Below are positions 16,026 to 24,728 of a stretch of DNA of 64,000 bases, piece after piece (position 1 is the first letter of the stretch; each line of letters starts with the position of its first letter). The DNA is taken from positions 35,587 to 99,586 of the forward strand of contig NZ_JAPVLQ010000008.1 of the NCBI RefSeq assembly GCF_027158005.1, in the 5' to 3' direction. The DNA comes from Rhodococcus sp. H36-A4. Lineage in GTDB: Bacteria; Actinomycetota; Actinomycetes; Mycobacteriales; Mycobacteriaceae. Under the pieces are notes generated by a model. The model did not search any database, was not told where the DNA came from, and saw only the letters and a list, made by a program, of their open reading frames with translations. The translations under genes and the position numbers were made by a program.

Positions 16026-17402
16026 TTACTTCTTGGAGACGCGAACGAGCTTCTTGTTCACGAACTCGTCCATGCCCCAGGGGCCCAGTTCGCGGCCGAC
16101 ACCCGAACGCTTGACGCCGCCGAACGGGAGGCCGGGGAGCGTGGTGCCGTGCTCGTTGACAAAGGCCATGCCCACATCGAGTTGCTCTGCCACCGTTCGA
16201 GCATTGTCGAGATCGGTGCTCCAGACCGACCCGCTCAGACCGTACGCGGATGAATTAGCCAGTTCGATTGCCTCCTCGGCGTTCTTGACCTTGTAGATCA
16301 CGCCCGCAGGCCCGAACAGCTCTTCGCTGTACGCACGCATATCCGGGGTGACATCGGTCAGGAGAGTCGGCTCGACATATGCGCCGGGGCCATCGATTTT
16401 CTTGCCGCCGGTGAGCAAGGTGGCTCCCTTGTCGACAGCGTCGTCGATCTGCTCGATGAGGTTGTCGGCAGCGGTCTGCGAGGACAATGGGCCCATCGTG
16501 GTGTTCTCGTCCAACGGATCGCCGGTCTTCGTGGCCGCGAACGATGCGGTCAGTTTGGTGACGAACTCGTCGAAGTACTGCTCGGTGACAATGATGCGCT
16601 TGGCGGCGTTGCAGGCCTGGCCGGCATTGGACAGCCGCGCGCGGGTAGCCGATGCGACGGTGGAGTCCATGTCATCGGAGTCGAGGAGGATGAAGACATC
16701 GGATCCGCCGAGTTCGAGGACGACCTTCTTGAGGTTGCGGCCGGCTGTTTCCGCAACAGAAGTTCCTGCGCGCTCGCTGCCGGTGAGGGACACTCCCTGG
16801 ACCCTGGGGTCGGCGATCATGTCTGCGATCTGCTCATTGCTCGCGAAGATGTTGATGTATGCGTCTGCGGGTAGTCCGGCTTGCTGAAAAATTTCCTCCA
16901 TCAGCAGAGCCGACTGCGGACAGTTCGGTGCATGCTTGAGCAGAATTGTGTTGCCGACCATCAAGTTCGGCCCGGCGAAGCGAGCAACCTGGTAGTACGG
17001 AAAGTTCCACGGCATGACGCCGATGAGTGCACCGATCGGCTTGCGCTGCAAGACGGACTCTTCCGCTCCGGGTACGTCGAGCTTCTCATCCTCGAGCAAA
17101 GTCGGGCCGTTGTCAGCGTAGTACTGGTAGATGGCCGAGGACAGCTGAACCTCGCCCTTTGCTTCTGCGAGTGGCTTGCCCATTTCGACGGAAATGCTTC
17201 GCGCGAGCTCGTCGGCTCGTTCGGTATAGAGGTCGGCGACCTTGTGCAGGATCTCTGCGCGGTGTTTCGGTGACGTCTTACTCCACGTCAGGTAGCCGGA
17301 GTGTGCAGCGGCGAGCGCACGCTCGACACCGGCAGTGTCGAGGGTCTCGAATTCCTTCACGGTCGTGCCGTTGGCAGGATTGACAGTTTTGTAGGTTGTC
17401 AT
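16026..17402 (-). CDS. NAD(P)-dependent succinate-semialdehyde dehydrogenase-type ALDH
   Basis: A 458-residue aldehyde dehydrogenase, closest in signature to GabD-type succinate-semialdehyde dehydrogenases. Catalytic Cys in NAGQACNAAKR, general-base Glu in LELGGSD, oxyanion Asn in MPWNFPYY, and the C-terminal PFGGVKRSGVGRE are present. The start MTTYKTVNP is chosen because conservation begins there; a longer in-frame extension is Arg-rich and unlike the family. It would close the 4-aminobutyrate/succinate-semialdehyde route into the TCA cycle if the substrate is right. No gabT is adjacent. A strong terminator follows. Confidence 0.88.
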   Translation of the reverse strand: MTTYKTVNPANGTTVKEFETLDTAGVERALAAAHSGYLTWSKTSPKHRAEILHKVADLYTERADELARSISVEMGKPLAEAKGEVQLSSAIYQYYADNGPTLLEDEKLDVPGAEESVLQRKPIGALIGVMPWNFPYYQVARFAGPNLMVGNTILLKHAPNCPQSALLMEEIFQQAGLPADAYINIFASNEQIADMIADPRVQGVSLTGSERAGTSVAETAGRNLKKVVLELGGSDVFILLDSDDMDSTVASATRARLSNAGQACNAAKRIIVTEQYFDEFVTKLTASFAATKTGDPLDENTTMGPLSSQTAADNLIEQIDDAVDKGATLLTGGKKIDGPGAYVEPTLLTDVTPDMRAYSEELFGPAGVIYKVKNAEEAIELANSSAYGLSGSVWSTDLDNARTVAEQLDVGMAFVNEHGTTLPGLPFGGVKRSGVGRELGPWGMDEFVNKKLVRVSKK

Positions 17403-17517
17403 ACCCGATTCAACAGGATGTGGGTCTCTCGTTGTTCCAATTCGAGCATGCCAATCGTCGCGCAGCTGGTCAGCAGGGGTAGAGGATGCTTTCACGTTCC
17501 GATCACGTCGTGATGCT

Positions 17518-18963
17518 TCACAGGGTGCGCACCCTGATGAGCCCACTGAGCGTGCCCTGTAGGTACTCGCCCCTCGAAGTGATGAGTCCTGACGTCTGCA
17601 GCGTGTCGTTCACTACCGAGCCCGGCAACTGCGCAGTGTCCAGCACCGAACCGGTAATGGGATCGATCACCGTGTACTCGTATCCGTCCAACGCCGAGGT
17701 AGCGGCGGACGACAGTGGAAGAACCTGACGGGTCACGGTGTACAGGTTGCCGTCCGCTGTGGACAGGCGCGGCACGGCGGCGCTACGCACTTCGTTATCC
17801 CACACTGTGTGGCAACCGGAGCCGCCGAGGTCGACCCGCGTCATCCCTCCGGTGAAGGGTGCTGTGGCCGGCACCGCGGGGCCGGCGTCCGCGGGCACCC
17901 TGGGGTACGGGTATCCATATGTGCTGGCCACGAATACCGACTTACCGACGCCGATCGGTGAGTTCTCGCTACCCGGGCCTCCGGTGGTGAGGACGGGTTG
18001 CGAGCACACGAGCTCTCCGGTCGAAGCGCGATATACCTGCAGCGCTACTTGAGCGTCGGCATTGTCGACGACGGTGAGGTAGTCGGCTCCGGTGGTCGGG
18101 CCGAAGTATGTCGGTGTGGAGCCGGTGCCCCAGCTCAACTGGCCGGGCTTACGCGCGCTACCGCGATCGTAGGGGGCACGCCAATCTATCTCCGGAGCGC
18201 CGTTGTCGGCGCTGAGCTGGTAGAGCGCGTGGGTGGTGGCTACCGCAACCCCGCTGGTGGAGCTGGAGATGCTGTTTGCGACGTGCTCGCCTGCGGGTAG
18301 TTGCAGGGTTCCAACGGTGTCGGTGCCGTCCACGATACCGACTCGGCCGTCGCCGGTGGCGAACCAGATGTTGCCCTGCCAATCCGGTACGAGCCCGGTC
18401 ACGTTGTCGCCGTGGGGGATTGCCGCGGTCAAGTCGACGGACCGATCGATGGTCAGCGTCCAGATGCCCAGTGGCGTCCGGTGGTGCCCCACTCGGACGA
18501 CCATGCGGTCGCCGCCGACAGCGACGAGTCGGTCGGCGTTGTCGAGGAAGGCGTACACCCCGCCGAGGAGGCTGCCCTTCGGAAGTGCGAGGTTCGCGAC
18601 CGATGCCGCTGCACCGGTGCCGAGTACCGCGGTGTCGATCAGGTGCACGATCGGTGTCTGGTCGAGGATTGCGGTGCACAGCGCGAGAACCATCCCGTCG
18701 GAACCTTCCAACAGGGTTGGGCAGGCGGCAGCCAACGGCAGCGAGTCCACCGTGAGCGGTCCGCCGGGACCGGCGAGATGTGTCGCGTCGGAGGAACCGG
18801 CATCGCCATGCATCGTGGATGTGCCGACGGGACCGAGGAATGGGTTGGCAGGGGCGAGGGGACCCCAAGTGGGCTGCGCCGAAGCGACACCACCACCGAC
18901 GGTGGCCATCAGGGCGAAGGTGAGTGCGAAAAGGAACAGCGCCTGCTGGGACTGCCGGTTCAC
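17518..18963 (-). CDS. Secreted beta-propeller-like protein, unknown
   Basis: A 481-residue exported protein. A signal peptide (ALFLFALTFALMATVGGG, cleavage near ASAQP) is followed by about 450 residues. Repeated patterns such as LVAVGGDRMVV, VPDWQGNIWFATGDGRVGIVDG and TADGNLYTVTRQ look like propeller blades. The start is a GTG behind a very strong AAGGAGGGAG site. It lies 46 nt downstream of the tetR gene and likely forms an operon with P450 and tetR. Function unknown; a secreted sensor or scaffold is possible. Confidence 0.65.
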   Translation of the reverse strand: MNRQSQQALFLFALTFALMATVGGGVASAQPTWGPLAPANPFLGPVGTSTMHGDAGSSDATHLAGPGGPLTVDSLPLAAACPTLLEGSDGMVLALCTAILDQTPIVHLIDTAVLGTGAAASVANLALPKGSLLGGVYAFLDNADRLVAVGGDRMVVRVGHHRTPLGIWTLTIDRSVDLTAAIPHGDNVTGLVPDWQGNIWFATGDGRVGIVDGTDTVGTLQLPAGEHVANSISSSTSGVAVATTHALYQLSADNGAPEIDWRAPYDRGSARKPGQLSWGTGSTPTYFGPTTGADYLTVVDNADAQVALQVYRASTGELVCSQPVLTTGGPGSENSPIGVGKSVFVASTYGYPYPRVPADAGPAVPATAPFTGGMTRVDLGGSGCHTVWDNEVRSAAVPRLSTADGNLYTVTRQVLPLSSAATSALDGYEYTVIDPITGSVLDTAQLPGSVVNDTLQTSGLITSRGEYLQGTLSGLIRVRTL

Positions 18964-18987
18964 GATTGCTCCCTCCTTCCGTGCCTC

Positions 18988-19007
18988 GATGCGATGCGAT
19001 GCGATGC
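18988..19007. repeat. (GATGC)x4 microsatellite
   Basis: Four perfect GATGC units just 3' of the tetR stop and 25 bp before the secreted-protein start. Unit number could vary by slippage and change spacing within the operon. Confidence 0.7.
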
Positions 19008-19009
19008 GG

Positions 19010-19597
19010 TCAGAACGGTGCCAGCAAGGCCGGCACCACGAACTGTTCGATCATGGCGCGTTCGTCGGCCTCGTCGGCGCCGGGGACGGTGAGCAGCGAC
19101 ACGATCACCCGAACCAGCCACCGGGAGCGTCGGAAGAGCTCTTGTTGGTCGCCGGTCCCGGCGTCGGCGAGCAATTCTGCGCCCAGCACCTCGATAACCT
19201 CCGAGGTGTTGGCGATTTCGGAGGCGATGGCTGCATCGCCGAGTCCGAACCAGGCGGCCAGGATCGGTGTCGCGCGTACCTCTCGTAACGCACCGAGTGT
19301 TGCCTCGACGACGCGTCGTCGCGGGTCGGCGACTGTGGCGACCTGCTCCGCCAGCTGCTTGCCTAGCCGTCGGGCCTCCCGGTGTACGAAGGCCAGGTGC
19401 AGTGCTCGACGGTTCTCGAAGTACCGGTACAGCGTTGCCCGCGAACATCCTGCGGTCTTCGCGATCTCGGCCATACCGGTGGTCGCCACACCGCGCACCA
19501 CGAAAAGCTCCGCGGCAGCGTCGAGGATTCGTTCTGCCGCGATTTCGGTGCGCTCGTCACGCAGCCAGGGTGAGGTCGCTGCATCGGGTCCTGCCAT
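19010..19597 (-). CDS. TetR-family regulator (P450 operon)
   Basis: A 195-residue TetR regulator with the HTH ATTGMAEIAKTAGCSRATLYRYFENR and a helical C-terminal domain. The ATG at 19597 (MAGPDAATS) shares one base with the P450 stop (TGATG), the usual sign of translational coupling; a GTG two codons upstream is less likely. It probably controls its own operon (P450, regulator, secreted propeller). No clear operator palindrome was found upstream of the P450. Confidence 0.85.
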   Translation of the reverse strand: MAGPDAATSPWLRDERTEIAAERILDAAAELFVVRGVATTGMAEIAKTAGCSRATLYRYFENRRALHLAFVHREARRLGKQLAEQVATVADPRRRVVEATLGALREVRATPILAAWFGLGDAAIASEIANTSEVIEVLGAELLADAGTGDQQELFRRSRWLVRVIVSLLTVPGADEADERAMIEQFVVPALLAPF

Positions 19598-20829
19598 CAG
19601 CACACCGCGAACGGCACGTGGGTGGGCCGACGCACATAGTTGCCGGGCGCGTACTCGACGGCGTCGATGTCGACGGTGAAGTCCGGATATCTCAGCAGTA
19701 GTTCCTCGAGCGCGACGCGGGCCTGCATCCGTGCGGCGGCTGCGCCGAGACAGTGGTGGGCTCCGTGGCTGAAGGTCAAAATCTGGCGCGGAGCACGCAG
19801 CACATCGAACTCCTCCGCGTCGGGGCCGTACACACGCGAGTCGAGATTGGCGGACCCGTAGACGAGCAGGACCTTACGTCCCGCTGGGATGGTGACGCCC
19901 TCGATGGTGACGTCGAGTGTGGTGGTGCGGGCCAAGCCCTGCACCGGTGAGGTCAGGCGTAGCAATTCCTCGACAGCGTCGGGAATCCGAGACGGGTCGT
20001 CGAGCAACAGCGCCCGCTGGTCGGGTCGCTGGGTCAGCAGTTGGACTGCGCCGCCGAGCATCCCGGTCGTGGTGTCGTTACCGCCGGTGACCATGGTGAA
20101 GGCGAACCCGAGGATGGACAGCAGCCCGGAGATGTCTCCGTCGGCGCCGACCCCCGCGCCGACCAGATGCGAAATGGTGTCGTCACCGGCTTGTCCGGCC
20201 GCGGACTCTGCTCGGCGGCGTTCGATCAATGCGCCGAAGTAGCCCATCAGGTCACCCACGGCAGCCGCTGCGTCGAGGGTGTTGCCAGTCGCGGTAGCTG
20301 CGACAATCGAGTCGGTCCAGCCGTCGAACCTGTCGCGATCCTCGGCCGGGACGCCCAGGTAGTGCGCGACGACCATGCTCGGGAGCGGTTTGAACAGCGT
20401 CGTGACGATGTCTCCGCTGCCGGCGGCGCGTAGTCCTTCCAGTCGTTCGACGACGAACTCGCGGACGGCAGGCTCGACGGAGTCGACCTGCCGAGGGGTG
20501 AAACCGCGGGCGACGAGGCGCCGAAACTCGGTGTGCTGCGGCGGGTCCTGCATCACCATCGGCGGGTTGTCGCGCATGCCGATCTTGTCCAGCTCACCGT
20601 ATTGCGTGGTCAGACCTTCCGCGGAGGAGAAGCTCTCGTGATCGCGGGCTGCGGCGTATACATCGGCGTGTCGGGTGAGCACCCAGTAGTCGTTATCGGG
20701 CGATCCAGCCGGCACTACATGGTGCACGGGATCGCGATCGCGCAGCGCCGTGTACATGCCGAACGGGTTGCGCCACGTCTCACCGGAGGGCGGCACGTAC
20801 GAGGCCTCAGAGGACAATATGCTCGACAT
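19597..20829 (-). CDS. Cytochrome P450
   Basis: A 410-residue soluble bacterial P450. Haem-ligand loop FSHGAHHCLGAA with the proximal Cys, I-helix oxygen-activation motif GGNDTTTG, and K-helix EELLRL with a typical downstream PVQGLARTTT are all in place, so it should be functional. ATG at 20829 is chosen over an upstream TTG; neither has a good ribosome site, so a short-leader transcript is possible. Ferredoxin and reductase are not adjacent. It heads the P450-tetR-propeller operon. Substrate unknown; steroid, terpenoid or fatty substrates are typical in this genus. Confidence 0.88.
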   Translation of the reverse strand: MSSILSSEASYVPPSGETWRNPFGMYTALRDRDPVHHVVPAGSPDNDYWVLTRHADVYAAARDHESFSSAEGLTTQYGELDKIGMRDNPPMVMQDPPQHTEFRRLVARGFTPRQVDSVEPAVREFVVERLEGLRAAGSGDIVTTLFKPLPSMVVAHYLGVPAEDRDRFDGWTDSIVAATATGNTLDAAAAVGDLMGYFGALIERRRAESAAGQAGDDTISHLVGAGVGADGDISGLLSILGFAFTMVTGGNDTTTGMLGGAVQLLTQRPDQRALLLDDPSRIPDAVEELLRLTSPVQGLARTTTLDVTIEGVTIPAGRKVLLVYGSANLDSRVYGPDAEEFDVLRAPRQILTFSHGAHHCLGAAAARMQARVALEELLLRYPDFTVDIDAVEYAPGNYVRRPTHVPFAVC

Positions 20830-20873
20830 GTATCGACAATGAGACAAACAGCCTCATATGTCAATAGAAAAAA

Positions 20874-20916
20874 CCCTCCGGTGTTCGCGTAGACCGACTA
20901 TGCGAACACCGGAGGG
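20874..20916 (-). terminator. Rho-independent terminator after the clp gene
   Basis: Perfect 15-bp arms CCCTCCGGTGTTCGC (20874-20888) and GCGAACACCGGAGGG (20902-20916) with a 13-nt loop, followed on the minus strand by a T-run (TTTTTTCTATT). Confidence 0.92.
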
Positions 20917-20925
20917 GGAGTGGAA

Positions 20926-23337
20926 TCAACCTACGGTCAGGGCTAATTCGTCATCTGCGACGTCGACCGACACCGAGCCGCCCTCGGCAAGAACGTCGTC
21001 GAGTAGCAGGTCGGCGATACGGTCGTCCAGCGAGCGTTGGATCGACCGACGCAACGGACGTGCACCGAACTCGGGTTGATGCCCGTTCGAGGCGAGCCAG
21101 TCGACGGCCGCGTCGCTGAACTTGATCTCGATACCCCTGGCCGACAGACGCTCTCGGCTCTCCTGCAGCATCAGATCGGTGATCGTATGCAGCTGCTCGG
21201 TGTCGAGCTTGCGGAAGACGACGATTTCGTCGATCCGGTTGAGGAACTCGGGGCGCATTGCTTCCCGTAGCCGTCCCATCACCCGATCTCGAATCGGCTT
21301 CTCGTCCTGAGCGCCGGTGGTGAAGCCCAGTCCGCCCGACTTGCTCGAGATGAATTCCGACCCCAAGTTACTGGTCATGATCACCACAGTGTTGCGGAAG
21401 TTGACCGTGCGGCCCTGGCCATCGGTCAGACGGCCGTCGTCGAGCACCTGTAGCAACGTGTCGAACACGTCCGGGTGTGCCTTCTCGATCTCGTCGAGAA
21501 GGATCACCGAATACGGATTGCGCCTAACCTGCTCGGTGAGCTGCCCCGCCTCGCCGTAGCCGACGTAACCGGGAGGGGCACCGACGAGTCGACTCACGGT
21601 GTGGCGTTCGCCGAATTCGCTCATGTCCAGACGCACCATCTTCTTCTCGTCACCGAACAATGAAGCAGCCAATGCCTTTGCGAGCTCGGTCTTTCCGACT
21701 CCGGTCGGACCGAGGAACAAGAAGCTGCCGACGGGGCGGTTCGGGTCACTCATGCCGGTCCGGCTGCGGCGCACCGCACGTGAGATTGCCTTGACGGCCT
21801 CATCTTGTCCGACGACGCGCTCGTGCAATTCCGATTCGAGCAACCGCAGCCGTTCCTTCTCCGCCTGCGTCATCTGGCTCGCGGGGATGCCCGTTGCACG
21901 GGAAACCACGAATGCGATGTCGGTCGCCGTCACCTCGGGTACGTCTTCTTCGGATTTGGTGCCGTTCAGACGCCCCTGGAGTTTCACGGCTTCGTCGCGG
22001 ATGTGCGACGCGCGTTCGTAGTCCTCGTCGGAGATCGCCTTTGCCTTGTCGACTTCCAAAACGGTGAGTTGCTCTTCGATCGCTTCCTTGTCGATGCTCG
22101 GGGTGCTCAACTGCATACGAGCACCGGCTTGGTCGAGCAGGTCGATCGCCTTGTCCGGCAGGAACCGGTCGCCGATGTAGCGATCGGACAACTCGACGGC
22201 AGCAGTGATCGCATCGTCGGTGTAGCGGACGCCGTGGTGTTCTTCGTAGCGGGTCCGTAGGCCGGTCAGAATCGCAACAGCGTCCTCGACGCTCGGTTCG
22301 GGAACCGTGACGGGTTGGAATCGGCGTTCGAGGGCCGGATCCTTCTCGATGTGGGTGCGGTACTCGTCGAGTGTGGTTGCACCGACGATGTGCAGTTCAC
22401 CGCGAGCGAGCTTGGGCTTGAGGATGTTTCCGGCATCCATGGCACCTTCGGCGCCACCGCCTGCCCCGGCGATCGTGTGGACCTCGTCGATGAAGACGAT
22501 GAGTTCGTCTTTGTGCGCGACGATTTCGTCTATCACCTTGGTGAGGCGTTCCTCGAAGTCACCGCGGTACCGAGTGCCCGCCACCATGGACGACAGGTCG
22601 AGTTGCACGATCCGCTTGCCGTTCAGGCGATCCGGGACCTCACCGTCGACGATGCGTTGTGCAAGCCCTTCGACGACGGCAGTCTTGCCGACGCCTGCTT
22701 CGCCGACGAGAACAGGATTGTTCTTGGTGCGGCGCGAGAGGATCTCGATGGTTTGTTGAATCTCGTCGGAGCGTCCGATGACCGGGTCGATCCCGCCGTC
22801 GCGAGCGCGTTGGGTGAGGTCGACGCCGTACTTGTCGAGTGTCGGGGTGTCGGAGTTCGATTCGGAAGCCACCGAGCCACCCTTGAGCGCAGTCTGCAGC
22901 CCTTCGGGTGTGATGCCCTCCGAGGCGAGCAGTCGACCAGCGATCTGCTCGAGGTCGGCTGCGAAGGACACGAAGAGATGCTCGGGGTCGATGTACGTCG
23001 AGCCCAGTGTCTGGGCAATGTGATGGGCCTCGAGGATGGCGGTCTTGAGGGTGCTGCTCAATCCGGTGGCGTTGGCGGGTGTTTGAGCGCGCGACTGCGG
23101 TAGGCGGAGTTCGACGGCGTCGACGACGGCGTCGGGCTGGGCACCTGCGCGCTGCATCAGGTTGCGGATGGGGTCGTTCTGCGCCATGACGTGAAGAACG
23201 TGGAGCGCATCCAGTTCAGCGTCGCCGCGACCTGCTGCGAAGGTGGCTGCGTCGCCGATGAGGGACTGGGTGGACCTGCTCATCAGACGGCTGATATCGA
23301 TGCGACGAGGACCTTCTGGTCCCAGGTAAGCCGGCAT
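20926..23337 (-). CDS. ClpC-type AAA+ unfoldase (stress-linked paralogue)
   Basis: An 803-residue Hsp100 ATPase. A degenerate Clp N-domain comes first (about residues 20-145), then D1 with Walker [10 protein letters not shown] near 212 and Walker B VFIDEVH. A short middle region with a UVR-like helix ([14 protein letters not shown]) replaces the long ClpB coiled coil. D2 has GPTGVGKTE, and an LGF loop (GGLGFTTG) of the type that docks on ClpP. It therefore looks like a ClpC-class partner of ClpP rather than a ClpB disaggregase. Start at MPAYLGPEG is fixed by AGGAGG 7 nt upstream. A SigH-like promoter with a HAIR-like site lies just upstream, suggesting heat/thiol-stress control. It is a paralogue; the housekeeping ClpC1 is expected elsewhere. 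Confidence 0.85.
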   Translation of the reverse strand: MPAYLGPEGPRRIDISRLMSRSTQSLIGDAATFAAGRGDAELDALHVLHVMAQNDPIRNLMQRAGAQPDAVVDAVELRLPQSRAQTPANATGLSSTLKTAILEAHHIAQTLGSTYIDPEHLFVSFAADLEQIAGRLLASEGITPEGLQTALKGGSVASESNSDTPTLDKYGVDLTQRARDGGIDPVIGRSDEIQQTIEILSRRTKNNPVLVGEAGVGKTAVVEGLAQRIVDGEVPDRLNGKRIVQLDLSSMVAGTRYRGDFEERLTKVIDEIVAHKDELIVFIDEVHTIAGAGGGAEGAMDAGNILKPKLARGELHIVGATTLDEYRTHIEKDPALERRFQPVTVPEPSVEDAVAILTGLRTRYEEHHGVRYTDDAITAAVELSDRYIGDRFLPDKAIDLLDQAGARMQLSTPSIDKEAIEEQLTVLEVDKAKAISDEDYERASHIRDEAVKLQGRLNGTKSEEDVPEVTATDIAFVVSRATGIPASQMTQAEKERLRLLESELHERVVGQDEAVKAISRAVRRSRTGMSDPNRPVGSFLFLGPTGVGKTELAKALAASLFGDEKKMVRLDMSEFGERHTVSRLVGAPPGYVGYGEAGQLTEQVRRNPYSVILLDEIEKAHPDVFDTLLQVLDDGRLTDGQGRTVNFRNTVVIMTSNLGSEFISSKSGGLGFTTGAQDEKPIRDRVMGRLREAMRPEFLNRIDEIVVFRKLDTEQLHTITDLMLQESRERLSARGIEIKFSDAAVDWLASNGHQPEFGARPLRRSIQRSLDDRIADLLLDDVLAEGGSVSVDVADDELALTVG

Positions 23338-23355
23338 TGAGTTCCTCCTAGAAAG

Positions 23356-23404
23356 GGTGAGCGTCTTCGACTCAACTAACATGCGTAGGAGTGATTCAAT
23401 TCCC
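23356..23404 (-). promoter_or_regulatory. SigH-like promoter with HspR (HAIR)-like element
   Basis: On the minus strand GGGAAT (23404-23399) and GTT (23380-23378) are separated by 18 nt, matching the SigH/ECF stress pattern GGAAY-N17-20-GTT. Overlapping the start region, GGTGAGC-N7-ACTCAAC (23356-23376) matches the HAIR consensus CTTGAGT-N7-ACTCAAG at 10 of 14 positions. M. tuberculosis clpB is known to be under both SigH and HspR. Confidence 0.5.
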
Positions 23405-23456
23405 GAAGGCATTTTTCGCCGCCCGACCCCGCCTGACCGCTTGCTAAGGTCGACCG

Positions 23457-23789
23457 GTGTCCAGCCCTCAGCGCAAGATCCTCAGGCGCATCGTCGTGGC
23501 CGTCGTCGCGCTCTGTGCAGCGTTCTTGGCCTTCGACGGGCTGACGAACGGCAACTGGTACGCAGTCGGCTTCGCCGTTTTCGCAGCGGTCATGCTGCTC
23601 GACTGGCTCCGGCCGACCTCGGAAGCGGTCGAGCCCGTCGACCCGTCGATGGTGCCCGCGGATGATGTCCTCGCTGCCATCAGCGCGACGGACAGTCGGA
23701 TCCCGGCCATCAAACTACTCCGCGAGCACCATCCCGGTCTCGGCCTGAAGGACGCAAAAGACCTGGTCGACGACCAACTCGGCCGATGA
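23457..23789 (+). CDS. Membrane protein with ribosomal L7/L12 C-terminal-like domain
   Basis: A 110-residue protein with two membrane helices (about 10-27 and 35-50), a Pro/Glu linker, and a C-terminal segment AIKLLREHHPGLGLKDAKDLVD. That segment resembles the L7/L12 C-terminal helix-strand repeat often found in small actinobacterial membrane proteins. It starts with GTG. It diverges from the clp gene by about 120 bp and converges on the next gene. Function unknown; peptide or ribosome association is only a structural guess. Confidence 0.65.
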   Translation: MSSPQRKILRRIVVAVVALCAAFLAFDGLTNGNWYAVGFAVFAAVMLLDWLRPTSEAVEPVDPSMVPADDVLAAISATDSRIPAIKLLREHHPGLGLKDAKDLVDDQLGR

Positions 23790-23799
23790 TGGAGCTGCG

Positions 23800-24687
23800 C
23801 TACTTTTCGCGTTTCTTCGTTCCCGGCAGAATCCCGGTGACGATCACCGCTTTGACGTAGGGCCGCACTCGGGAGATCAGCTCCTCGGCATCGGGAACGT
23901 TGCGCCAGATGGCCGAGGCCAGGGCGTCGGTGCGGGCTTCGATGTGAGCATCGAGTGCAACCCCGTCGTCGGTGAGCGTCTCGTTCTTCTCTGCTCGCGT
24001 GATCAGGCCACGGGATGCGAGGCGGTCGGCGGCAGCAGCCCATTCGTCATCGGACCATTGCCGAGTGAGCTGTGTGATGCGCTTGCCGAGCACTTTGCGA
24101 GCATTCGGGTCGGGGTGGACGGCTTCATGGAAGACCACGGCTTCGGTCGGATCCAATTCGGCGTCGATGAGCGCTGCGAGATGCCCGTCGCCCCGCCACT
24201 CGCGGATGACGGCAATGGCGTGCCAGAGCTCGAGATGCGGCACATCCGGGGCTACAGCCGAGTGCCATGCTGCCGAGAGAGTGCGTCCGGCGAAGACTGC
24301 GGTGTCGCCGACATCATGTAGTCGCTTTGCCAGCTCGACGAGTTCGGCATCGGTGGCCAGCGAACCGAGGGCGTCGCCGAGAACGGAGTCGAGCATCGAC
24401 CACCGTCGGTCCGACACCGTCTCCAAGCCCGCTGCAACCGCGAGCGGCCACACCCGTTCGATCAGTGCGGGATTGAAGTTGTAGAAGGCTGCCGCTACGA
24501 CGCTTGCCGTTGTCTCACCCAGCGGTGCCGCCCGGGCGCCGACGTACCAGGCATGGCCGTCGAGGCCGGTGTCCTCACCGGCCGACTTCAGCTGTGGATT
24601 GAAGTACGAGGTGAGGTGGTACGGCTCGAACGTCGTGTAGGCGGCGCGGGCGATCGTCGACAGCGAGGTATCGGTGTGGCTGCTCAT
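23800..24687 (-). CDS. SCO6745-family helix-turn-helix protein
   Basis: A 295-residue soluble protein of the actinobacterial SCO6745 family. The N-terminal segment FEPYHLTSYFNPQLKSA...YVGARAAPLG and the central AAAFYNFNPALIERVWP are family hallmarks. The C-terminal part (SDDEWAAAADRLASRGLI) reads as a MarR-like winged helix. Start MSSHTDTSL is preferred to an upstream ATG that overlaps the preceding gene. Role unknown; a ligand-binding regulator is plausible. It lies 41 nt downstream of the DUF1254 gene, same strand. Confidence 0.75.
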   Translation of the reverse strand: MSSHTDTSLSTIARAAYTTFEPYHLTSYFNPQLKSAGEDTGLDGHAWYVGARAAPLGETTASVVAAAFYNFNPALIERVWPLAVAAGLETVSDRRWSMLDSVLGDALGSLATDAELVELAKRLHDVGDTAVFAGRTLSAAWHSAVAPDVPHLELWHAIAVIREWRGDGHLAALIDAELDPTEAVVFHEAVHPDPNARKVLGKRITQLTRQWSDDEWAAAADRLASRGLITRAEKNETLTDDGVALDAHIEARTDALASAIWRNVPDAEELISRVRPYVKAVIVTGILPGTKKREK

Positions 24688-24728
24688 GGTTTTCGAACCT
24701 ACCTGTCCGGGAGCGAGTGCGGCACAAA

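Noticed and set aside
15714..16253. Plus-strand open frame opposite the aldehyde dehydrogenase end
   Set aside because: Half lies antisense to a confident gene and the rest spans hairpins; residue pattern is not protein-like.
19597..20926. Imperfect dyad TGAGAC...GCCTCA before the P450 gene as a TetR operator
   Set aside because: Arms match too poorly and overlap a better explanation as promoter sequence (TTGACA nearby).
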